Part shown: one piece after another, positions 15,121 through 22,153 of the stretch
Layout of the letters: each line of letters starts with the position of its first letter
Numbering within the stretch: position 1 is the first letter of the stretch
Assembly (NCBI GenBank): GCA_019420325.1
Contig: JAHZHK010000029.1
Span: forward strand, 1 to 28,805
Length of the DNA: 28,805 nucleotides
Origin: Coriobacteriaceae bacterium
GTDB taxonomy: Bacteria > Actinomycetota > Coriobacteriia > Coriobacteriales > UMGS124
Direction: 5' to 3'
Notes under the pieces: generated by a model
Told to the model about the DNA's origin: nothing
The model's input: the letters and a program-made list of their open reading frames with translations, nothing else
Database searches by the model: none
Made by a program: the position numbers and the translations under genes

Positions 15121-16707
15121 ATGAACAACTCCGCAGGCAGCATTACCCGTCGCAATTTTGTAGCCGCTGCCAGTGTGGCTGCGGCCGCCGTGGCAACCGT
15201 ATCTACGCGGGCCTATGCCCAGGAGCCGGCTGAGATTAAGGCCAGCACGCCCGATGCGACGAGCGAGACTGACATCGTCATTGTTGGTGCTGGCTGTGCC
15301 GGCATGATGGCGGCTTATGAGGCTGGTAAGGCTGGCGTTGAGAAGATTATTGTTGTCTCTAACTCGCAGAGTGTGCTCGATACGAACGGCTCCATGGTAA
15401 GCGGTACTTCTGCCGTTGAGACGAGTTACACCAAGGATGCAGGCGAGACTGAGACCATTGAGCAGATGTTCGAGCAAATGATCGGTTTCGGCCATTGGAC
15501 GATGAACGCTCGCCTGCTTAAGACGTGCACCGAGTACCTGCCTGGTAACGTTGATGTGTACGACGAGATGGGCATCGACTTCCAGCTTGGCGCGGACCGC
15601 GGTGGTTTTGGCTATCTCAACGTGCACCTTTTTATGACGCCCGACAAGGGTGCGGTCATGCAGCAGTACCTCGAGGACAATTTTGGGATTGAGTTCCGCT
15701 ATGGCATGGAACTCGCGGCTCCTGTTATGGATGGCGACAAGGTTGTGGGCGTGCAATGCGTCGACGCCGAGGGCAAGCTCGTTGAAATTGACGCGAAGGC
15801 CGTGCTTCTTGCGTGTGGCGGCTACATCGATAACCCTGAGATGCTTGCTGAGACGTACGGCGACATGGATATCGTCGCATGCTCGGCCGGCCATAACGAC
15901 GGCATGGGCATTAAGGTCGCGCAGGCAGCCGGTGCATTCCGCGAGAGCGTGTATGGTCTTGGCATGAACGACATCTTCGGCTCGTCGGCAACGCTCGGGT
16001 TCAATATGTCCAACCAGCTGCTTGCCATTGCCTTCTACGGCGGTCTGCTGGTGAACGAAAACGGCGAGCGCTTCACCAATGAGTATATGGTCGCGCAGGA
16101 GTCCATGGGCGGCGGTGGCGAATCGCTGCTGCATGCCAAGCGTTACTACACTGTCATCAGCCAGGCATTGGTCGACGAGCTCAAGACGCAGTCCTACTAC
16201 TCCATCATCGGCGAGCCCGAATACTGGCATTGCGGCGCCCTGCTCTACACCAACCCGATCGAGAATATCGACGAGCTGCTCGCTGAGGCAGAGGAGCTTG
16301 GTTGGGTCATCAAGGCTGCCAGCGTAGACGAACTGGCCGAAAAGGCGGGCCTGCCCGAACTGGTCAGCACTCTGACCGAGTACAACGAGATGGCAGCCGC
16401 TGGCGAGGACACCATCTTCTACAAGAAGCCTGAGATGCTGCGTCCCATTGAGACCGATGGCGACCTGTACCTCATTGCGTACAACCCTGGTGCATTCAAC
16501 ACGTTCGGCGGGTGCCGAACCGACAAGTTCTGCCGCGCCCTGCGCGCCGACTTCAGCGTTGTCGAGGGCCTTTATATCGCCGGCGTTGAGAACGGCAGCC
16601 TCTACAGCCGTCCATACTATGAGGTGGGAGGCTCCTGCTCCGGCCTCGCCCTGAGCTCGGGTCGCCTCGCTGGTCAGCAGATGGCCGCCGAGGTGCTGGG
16701 GGCTTAA
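15121..16707 (+). CDS. Tat-exported FAD-dependent reductase, fumarate/urocanate reductase superfamily
   Basis: The 528-residue protein begins with a Tat signal (ITRRNF at 8-13, probable cleavage after AYA near 33). GAGCAG at 56-61 starts the FAD domain. The C-terminal FAD clamp reads GGCRTDKF then GLYIAGVENG and EVGGSCSGLALSSGR. The NE motif (NENGERFTNEYMVAQESMGG) lacks the Arg that serves as proton donor in fumarate reductases, so a different acceptor is likely. There is no haem or FMN domain. The ATG at 15121 follows GGAAGGGG. Many codons end in T (GTT, GCT, GGT), which hints at good expression or different ancestry from the GC-richer pair upstream. It is probably controlled by the LysR gene just before it. 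Confidence 0.9.
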   Translation: MNNSAGSITRRNFVAAASVAAAAVATVSTRAYAQEPAEIKASTPDATSETDIVIVGAGCAGMMAAYEAGKAGVEKIIVVSNSQSVLDTNGSMVSGTSAVETSYTKDAGETETIEQMFEQMIGFGHWTMNARLLKTCTEYLPGNVDVYDEMGIDFQLGADRGGFGYLNVHLFMTPDKGAVMQQYLEDNFGIEFRYGMELAAPVMDGDKVVGVQCVDAEGKLVEIDAKAVLLACGGYIDNPEMLAETYGDMDIVACSAGHNDGMGIKVAQAAGAFRESVYGLGMNDIFGSSATLGFNMSNQLLAIAFYGGLLVNENGERFTNEYMVAQESMGGGGESLLHAKRYYTVISQALVDELKTQSYYSIIGEPEYWHCGALLYTNPIENIDELLAEAEELGWVIKAASVDELAEKAGLPELVSTLTEYNEMAAAGEDTIFYKKPEMLRPIETDGDLYLIAYNPGAFNTFGGCRTDKFCRALRADFSVVEGLYIAGVENGSLYSRPYYEVGGSCSGLALSSGRLAGQQMAAEVLGA

Positions 16708-16763
16708 GTGCGCCGGGTGGCTGCCAGAGCGGCGGACTTGCCGGACATGTTCTAAACAAGGGT

Positions 16764-16799
16764 GGCCTGCCCGCGCGAAGTCAACCGCGTGGGCAGGCC
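16764..16799 (+). terminator. GC-rich hairpin after the third reductase
   Basis: GGCCTGCCC (16764-16772) and GGGCAGGCC (16791-16799) pair perfectly, and the stem extends inward by five more pairs (one G-U). It lies 57 bp after the stop codon. No T-run follows, so it may need Rho or only stabilise the 3' end. Confidence 0.55.
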
Positions 16800-16956
16800 G
16801 CTGTATGGTGCTTATGCACGTGCGCATATGTGATGATTCGCGACATCAGGGGGATGAGGGCCCGTCAACCGATGTCTTGCGCGCGTTTAGTACGCGCCCC
16901 TCCAGGTGCGGTTGCGCGGGGTCGTCTGCCGGTGGGAAGCGATTTACGAGCGATAG

Positions 16957-17015
16957 GTTGAGATTTCCAACGTTTCAAGGGCGTGAGGGCCTGAAAAACG
17001 TTGGATTTTTCAACC
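16957..17015. repeat. Two-step inverted repeat forming a long interrupted stem
   Basis: GGTTGA, 4 nt, then TCCAACGTTT are mirrored by AAACGTTGGA, 4 nt, then TCAACC, around a 20-nt loop. The second arm includes a TTTTT run, so on the plus strand it could act as a weak terminator. A second hairpin (17041-17062, GTTTCG/CGAAAC core) follows. The rest of 16800-17112 holds no gene that I can see. Confidence 0.55.
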
Positions 17016-17112
17016 CGTTGCTCGCGGCGGAGGGACGGAGGCTGTTTCGACCGCGAAACGGCTCTCATTTGCACGTGAGTCCGGGCGATAGTGGGGTCAA
17101 AGGGCCGGATGA

Positions 17113-18873
17113 TCAGGCCATAACCATCTCGCTCGCTGTTACCACGGCGTCCATCGCGATGTCGTAGGGTTCGTGGGGCAGGGTGGCGGCGGGCGGTAGG
17201 AGCTGGCAGTCGAAGCAGGCACCGATGAGGAAGGGCCGATGGGGAGAGGGTGCTTTCGAGGTGGAACGACGGGCGCTGCCGCTCCGCTTTCCGGATTTGC
17301 CTGTGTCTTTCGGGCTGTAAGCCTCTCCCAGCCAGGCATCGTAATACCCACCGCCGTAGCCCAGGCGCGTGCCGTGCGTGTCGAAGGCGAGACCCGGCAA
17401 AATGGCAACGTCGATGTCAGCGGGGTCGATTACGCGGCGCGCAAGCTCGGCGGGCACGGCCTCGAGAGGGCGCGAAGGCTCGCGCAGGCAATGAGGAAGC
17501 GTCTCCAGATTGGCCAGCTCGGCGACATCCACCCGCACGAATGCCAGTCTGGGACCACGCAGGGTGATGGGCAGGGCAACAATGCGGGCGGGGCTTTGGG
17601 AGATGCCGACTGCTTCGGGGCCGGCATGGAGTCCCACATCCGATGTGGCCAGAATCTTCCTGTGACCATTAAGTGATTCGTACTCGCCAGAACCGTGTTG
17701 TGTCCCCAGCCTGCCTGAGGTTTGGCCAGCACTGTCGGTGTCGGTGGTGGCATCGGTCGTTCCGTCGGGCCTGTTTTCATCCGCAACGAAAGCCTGCATG
17801 AACGAGCCCAAATCAAGCTCGTCTCCATGTGCCAGGTAGCAAGCGACGACGCGTGCGGTTCCAACTTCGGGCAGCTCGAGCAGCCTGGCGCACACGGCTT
17901 CGCTCTGCTGCGCCCGCCGCGCTTCGCCCATCGCCGCTCGTGCCCGTTTTGCCTGCTCGCGCTGCAGCGTCTTCTCTTCTTCTCGCTCAGGCAGAAATAT
18001 CTGGGCGACTTGATCAACAAGGCTGTTAAAGGTACATCCCTGTGGCTGCGACCCCTTCAACCATATAAGGCCCACATGGGCGTCCGGCGCAAAGTTAAGC
18101 GGCACGAGCATGAGGTCCTGGGGCAGCGGAATATCTTGGGCATAGATAGTGATGCCCCTGCCAGCCTGGATGAGCGGAAGCACGCCCGCCAGTGATTGCT
18201 GATGGCGCAGTGCCGGCTGCGGGCCATCAGATTTAGTCAATACCTGCAGCAGTTCGTTGGGAAACGCCTCGCTATCGAAGGTGTACACCACACGGCCTGC
18301 AAGCTGGCCAATCTCAACAAGCGGTTGTTTTGCAAGGGGGTCGTCGCGACGACAGACGACGTAATGCCGAATCGCACGCAGGATTCGGTACTCGATGGCA
18401 TCGCCGTGCTCCTCCTGCATGCTCTCGACTCCCGAGACAATGACGTCTGCCTCGTGGTTTGCGAGTACGCGGAAGTGTTGTGAGGGATTGCTCAGCTTGA
18501 TGGAGCATACGTCGGCATCGGGAAAGCACTTCATGGCGATGTGCAGAAGCCGGGAGTAACGTGCTTCGTCATATTCAATCATGCCGCTTGGACAGCCTAT
18601 GGTGAAGCTCCGGCGGGCCGACCACGGTGCGAGCTCGCGTTTGAGGGCCTGCTCTTCGTTGAGCATGCGCTGGTAGTGCGCCTGGGCCACGCGTCCTGGG
18701 GTGGTGAGCATCATGCGGTTGCCGTCGCGCTCGAAGAGGCGCACGCCGAGCTCATCGCCCAGAGAGGCGATTTGCTGTGTCACGGCAGGCTGGCTGATGA
18801 ACAGCTTGCGTGCCGTCTCGGAGAAGCTGCCGTTTTCTGCAACTTGCAGGAACGTTTCCACCCGCCTGTCCAC
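17113..18873 (-). CDS. LysR-type regulator fused to 5-formyltetrahydrofolate cyclo-ligase
   Basis: One uninterrupted 586-codon frame joins two complete families. Residues 1-296 are a LysR regulator: helix-turn-helix FLQVAENGSFSETARKLFIS then QPAVTQQIASLGDELG and LFERDGNRMMLTTPG, followed by an effector domain ending near FNSLVDQVAQIF. Residues 300-586 are a cyclo-ligase, which uses ATP to turn 5-formyl-THF into 5,10-methenyl-THF: basic start (REQAKRARAAM), substrate-side GDELDL at 350-355, the PGLAFD (493-498) and GTRLGYGGGYYD (501-512) signature, and a closing VVTASE. A low-complexity insert lies at about 363-430. I chose GTG at 18873 because LysR homology begins there; a G-rich site is close upstream. 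No clear internal ribosome site marks a separate ligase start. It is divergent from the reductase at 19190. Confidence 0.9.
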   Translation of the reverse strand: MDRRVETFLQVAENGSFSETARKLFISQPAVTQQIASLGDELGVRLFERDGNRMMLTTPGRVAQAHYQRMLNEEQALKRELAPWSARRSFTIGCPSGMIEYDEARYSRLLHIAMKCFPDADVCSIKLSNPSQHFRVLANHEADVIVSGVESMQEEHGDAIEYRILRAIRHYVVCRRDDPLAKQPLVEIGQLAGRVVYTFDSEAFPNELLQVLTKSDGPQPALRHQQSLAGVLPLIQAGRGITIYAQDIPLPQDLMLVPLNFAPDAHVGLIWLKGSQPQGCTFNSLVDQVAQIFLPEREEEKTLQREQAKRARAAMGEARRAQQSEAVCARLLELPEVGTARVVACYLAHGDELDLGSFMQAFVADENRPDGTTDATTDTDSAGQTSGRLGTQHGSGEYESLNGHRKILATSDVGLHAGPEAVGISQSPARIVALPITLRGPRLAFVRVDVAELANLETLPHCLREPSRPLEAVPAELARRVIDPADIDVAILPGLAFDTHGTRLGYGGGYYDAWLGEAYSPKDTGKSGKRSGSARRSTSKAPSPHRPFLIGACFDCQLLPPAATLPHEPYDIAMDAVVTASEMVMA

Positions 18874-19042
18874 GTGCCCCCCATCTCTGTCGCGTGCCAA
18901 TTGCGGATTGTAGTGCAATCCCGGCACAGCCCCTCTACCACATCAAGCTGACCTATGACATTGAGCGGACCCATGGCGTCTGTGCAGGACCCCATTGCCG
19001 CAAGCCCATGGCAGCTTGTTACAAAAGCCGTCTATCAGGAAG

Positions 19043-19060
19043 TATAAGACAAAACTTATA
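19043..19060. promoter_or_regulatory. Perfect palindrome of LysR-box type
   Basis: TATAAG and CTTATA are perfect inverted arms separated by 6 bases (ACAAAA). They contain the T-N11-A spacing typical of LysR-regulator recognition sites. The site lies between the divergent LysR-cyclo-ligase fusion and the reductase at 19190 and is the best operator candidate for the fusion protein. Confidence 0.6.
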
Positions 19061-19080
19061 AACTGATAAGCGAATTCGAT

Positions 19081-19109
19081 TTGATTGCCACTCTAGTCGG
19101 GACCATGAT
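19081..19109 (+). promoter_or_regulatory. Possible promoter of the fourth reductase
   Basis: TTGATT (19081-19086) and CATGAT (19104-19109) are spaced 17 bp apart, 21 bp downstream of the palindrome at 19043-19060, giving a leader of about 75 nt. The match to consensus is modest. Confidence 0.3.
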
Positions 19110-19189
19110 GCAAATCAACCGCAGGCAATGCGGCAAAGGGGGCCAGCGCCCAATGGGGGGTTGCTGGCAAAACAGAAAAGAGGGCTAGC

Positions 19190-21007
19190 ATGAGCGCAGT
19201 TTCTCGTCGCAACTTTATCGCGGGTTCCGCTGGGCTTGCGGGCGTTGCCGCCATGGCGGGCATTGCTGGCGCGGCTCTGGCCGAGCAGGCTGCGGCTCCC
19301 GCTGAGGACGGAGGCCACGGCGCAACCGAGCAGCCTGGCAAGAGCGGTTTCTCTTCGTCTACGACCGACGACATGCGTACCGCTCCTACCGATACGAGCT
19401 GGCTGACCGCTCCTGAGCCCATCTCCGACGACGAAATCTCCGAGACCGTTGATGCCGACGTCGTGGTTGTCGGCTGCGGCGTTGCCGGTCTGTGCGCCGC
19501 ACGCGCTGCCGCTGAGGCCGGTGCAAAGGTCGTTGTCATCGAGAAGGCTGAGTCCTATCAGTATCGTTCCGGTCAGTATGGCGTGTACAACAGCAAGATT
19601 CAGCAGGAAAATGGCATGGACTTCGACCCGCGTGGTGCCATCAATGCCATGATGAAGGAGATGGGCTACCGTCCTGACGAGCGCATTTGGAACGAGTGGG
19701 CTGAGTATTCGGGCCCCGCGTTTGACTGGCTCCTCTCCGCTTCTACTAAGCCGGTCGACTTTATCGACAACACGGCGACGAGCTACAACCCCGACGACAT
19801 CACTATCCAGGGTACGCACTTCCCCGTGCCCGAGGACTTTGACGCCTCGAAGGAGTTCTCGCCCACGTACCCGCAGGCCACGTGCAGCTTTGTGCCCGAC
19901 CAGGGCGGCATCCTCGAGGAAAACTACCAGGCCGCTCTTGCTGCCGGTGCCGAGTTCCGCTTCAGCTGCTGGGCTCGTCAGCTGACGCGTGACGGTGTTG
20001 CCAACGGTACGACCGGTCGCGCCGATGGCGTCATCGCCCAGACGGTGGACGGCACGTACTTTAAGGTCACGGCTGCCAAGGGTGTCATCATGTGCGCCGG
20101 CGATTACGGCAGCAACTCCAACATGGTGAAGTACTATTGCGGCGGTCGCACGTATCCGGCTGTGTGGATGAACATGGACGCCGCCGGCAACCCCACCAAT
20201 GTTGGTGAGGGCCAGCAGATGGGCATGTGGATTGGCGCCAAGATGGAGGACGGCCCCCACGCCCCCATGACCCACACGCTGGGTGGAGCTCTCGGCTGCG
20301 ATGCCTTCTTCCTGGCAAACACCCGCGGCCAGCGTTTTGTCAACGAGGACGTTGCCGGCCAGCAGCTCTCCACGCAGCTCTATCGTCAGCCCGGTGAGTA
20401 CGGCATCCAGATTTTCGACGACAACTATGCCGACCAGGTTGGCAAGATGAACTGCGCCCACGGCTCGGTCAACCACATCGTCGAGGATGATCCCACGCTT
20501 GACGGCTATGGCATGACCATCGGCAAGTACGCTGTTGCCACGCGTGAGATGGTGGAGCAGAGCTGTGACGCCATCGCGGACACCATTGAGGAGCTGGCCG
20601 ACAAGCTGGGTCTCGACGAGACTGCCAAGGCCAACCTCGTGGCCAGCGTCGAGCGCTACAACGAGCTGTGCGAGGCAGGCGTCGACTCCGACTTTGGCAA
20701 GACGGCCGAGCGCATGTTCCCCATCGTGCAGCCGCCGTTCTATGCCACCAAGATTTCCGCCGGTGGCATGCTCGTGTGCCTGGGCGGCTTGTCCATGGAT
20801 CCCGAGACGCTCAACGTCGTTGATTACGACTACCAGCCCATCGAGGGTCTGTACGCCGCCGGCAACAACATGGGCGGCCGCATCCTGCAGGACTACCCCG
20901 TCGCTATCGGTGGCGTGAGCCACGCTACGGCCATGACCTTCGGCTGGCTGGCTGGTACGATTACCGCTACCGGTGAGTTCCCGGCTGAGAAGACCGAGAT
21001 CAAGTAA
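19190..21007 (+). CDS. Tat-exported FAD-dependent reductase, fumarate/urocanate reductase superfamily
   Basis: The 605-residue protein has a Tat signal (SRRNF at 5-9, probable cleavage after ALA near 31) and then a linker of about 60 residues rich in Ser, Thr, Asp and Pro. GCGVAG at 95-100 starts the FAD domain, and the C-terminal clamp reads GLYAAGNNMGGRILQDY and then PVAIGGVSHATAM, which differs from the GG-C-N/G-S-GR ending of the other three. The NE motif (GQRFVNEDVAGQQLST) lacks the fumarate-reductase Arg. It probably reduces an organic acceptor outside the membrane with electrons from a separate donor. GAGGG precedes the ATG. T-ended codons dominate, as in the reductase at 15121. It is divergent from the LysR-cyclo-ligase fusion. 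Confidence 0.9.
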   Translation: MSAVSRRNFIAGSAGLAGVAAMAGIAGAALAEQAAAPAEDGGHGATEQPGKSGFSSSTTDDMRTAPTDTSWLTAPEPISDDEISETVDADVVVVGCGVAGLCAARAAAEAGAKVVVIEKAESYQYRSGQYGVYNSKIQQENGMDFDPRGAINAMMKEMGYRPDERIWNEWAEYSGPAFDWLLSASTKPVDFIDNTATSYNPDDITIQGTHFPVPEDFDASKEFSPTYPQATCSFVPDQGGILEENYQAALAAGAEFRFSCWARQLTRDGVANGTTGRADGVIAQTVDGTYFKVTAAKGVIMCAGDYGSNSNMVKYYCGGRTYPAVWMNMDAAGNPTNVGEGQQMGMWIGAKMEDGPHAPMTHTLGGALGCDAFFLANTRGQRFVNEDVAGQQLSTQLYRQPGEYGIQIFDDNYADQVGKMNCAHGSVNHIVEDDPTLDGYGMTIGKYAVATREMVEQSCDAIADTIEELADKLGLDETAKANLVASVERYNELCEAGVDSDFGKTAERMFPIVQPPFYATKISAGGMLVCLGGLSMDPETLNVVDYDYQPIEGLYAAGNNMGGRILQDYPVAIGGVSHATAMTFGWLAGTITATGEFPAEKTEIK

Positions 21008-21053
21008 GACAAGCTGGCGGATAATGGCCTGCGTGTTATAACAGCATGAAAAT

Positions 21054-21092
21054 GGGGGAGGACCCGGCTGAATGGCTGAGTCCTCCTCCTTT
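21054..21092 (+). terminator. Intrinsic terminator after the fourth reductase
   Basis: GGGGGAGGAC (21054-21063) pairs with GTCCTCCTCC (21080-21089), with one G-U pair, and TTTGTTGT follows. It lies 46 bp after the stop codon. Confidence 0.75.
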
Positions 21093-21125
21093 GTTGTGTA
21101 GTGAGTGCGAGTGCTGCCGCGGCCC

Positions 21126-21950
21126 TTACGCCAGCCTTGCCTCGTCTACTGCCTTGACCAGGAACTCCGTCGCACCCTCGCCGCAAGGCCCGTCGTAGTA
21201 GGCAACGAAGCGCTTGTCGGCCAGGTAGCCGTGGACAAGGCCCAGGTAGGCGTCGCGTTCGGGTTCGTTGCCCCAGCTGAGGCCCACCCAGTGTCGGTGC
21301 ATCCTCACGAGCTCGCGGGCCTCGGGGCTGGTTGTGTCGCCGGTAGCCATCGCGTGCTTGAGCTGCTCGAGAATTGCGCCCTCAAGCTTCTTCATGTCGT
21401 TCCAGGTTGCAGGGTCCATGTCCAGGAGCCTCTCGTTCATGGCGTCGACCGCCTCGTCGCCGTAGCGTTTGCGTGCCTCAGCACCGTAGCGTTCCTCGTT
21501 TTCGCGCACCGCGTGCCAACGCTCGAGCTGGGGCAGCACGGCACCCATGAGGGAGACCGCCTCGTCGAGGGTCATGCCCGTGTTTTCGGCCAAGCGGGGT
21601 GCGCAGTCCTCGATCATGGCCTCCATGGTGGTCTCGTAAGTGTAACGCCCCTGGTCATAGCACCATTTGCAGTAATGGTCGGTCTTGTGGCCCCCGGCGT
21701 CGGTTCCACAGTCCTCGGGTGTGAGGTACATCCCGCAGCTCTCGCAGTAGTGCTCGGGCATTTCGAGTAGATGAGGGAGCGGCTCGCCGGTCACGGCGGC
21801 GATGAGCTTCAGCATGTCGATACCTGGCGTGACCTCGCCGCGCTCCCAGCGGCTCACGGCCTGACGGGTGACGTAGAGCTTGGCGGCCAATTCTTCCTGG
21901 GTAAGGTTGTGTGCGCGTCGCAGCGCAACGAGCTTCTCGGCGAATGCCAT
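21126..21950 (-). CDS. XRE-type regulator with zinc ribbon and TipAS-like domain
   Basis: The 274-residue protein has three parts. Residues 1-60 are an XRE helix-turn-helix (LTQEELAAKLYVTRQAVSRW). Residues 66-100 are a putative zinc ribbon with Cys at about 69, 72, 94 and 97 (CESCGMYL and YCKWCYDQG). Residues 106-274 are mostly helical and resemble the TipAS antibiotic-binding domain found in MerR-type TipA proteins (LERWHAVRENEERYG, then HRHWVGLSWG). In TipA this domain traps thiopeptides; here it is joined to an XRE rather than a MerR head. The ATG at 21950 follows AGGAG at 6 bp; a longer in-frame start at 22019 is less likely. It stands alone, and I see no obvious target gene next to it. 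Confidence 0.82.
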   Translation of the reverse strand: MAFAEKLVALRRAHNLTQEELAAKLYVTRQAVSRWERGEVTPGIDMLKLIAAVTGEPLPHLLEMPEHYCESCGMYLTPEDCGTDAGGHKTDHYCKWCYDQGRYTYETTMEAMIEDCAPRLAENTGMTLDEAVSLMGAVLPQLERWHAVRENEERYGAEARKRYGDEAVDAMNERLLDMDPATWNDMKKLEGAILEQLKHAMATGDTTSPEARELVRMHRHWVGLSWGNEPERDAYLGLVHGYLADKRFVAYYDGPCGEGATEFLVKAVDEARLA

Positions 21951-22153
21951 GATGGCTCCTTTCGGCCTGGTGTGTTCGCTGCGCTCAGTATGCGCGGCAC
22001 GGCTCGACATGCCAAGCAACCGTTCGTTGCGCGTGACAGGGCCCCTGCCCCCTCAAACTTGCTAGCCGAGAAGGCAGGGGCGCGCGTGAAGTCCCAATAT
22101 GCCGCCGTGCGACTCCGCTATATGTGCGACCCCGCCTTTTGCCCGACCCCGCC

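Noticed and set aside
15034..16827. Long minus-strand open frame opposite the third reductase, and a similar one at 19115-20923 opposite the fourth
   Set aside because: Both mirror genes with strong motifs and ribosome sites; composition is that of reverse-frame shadows.
16957..17015. Integron attC site, since GTTGGAT and CCAAC occur in a stem
   Set aside because: The arms do not fit the RYYYAAC/GTTRRRY pair on both sides, and no integrase or cassette array is present.
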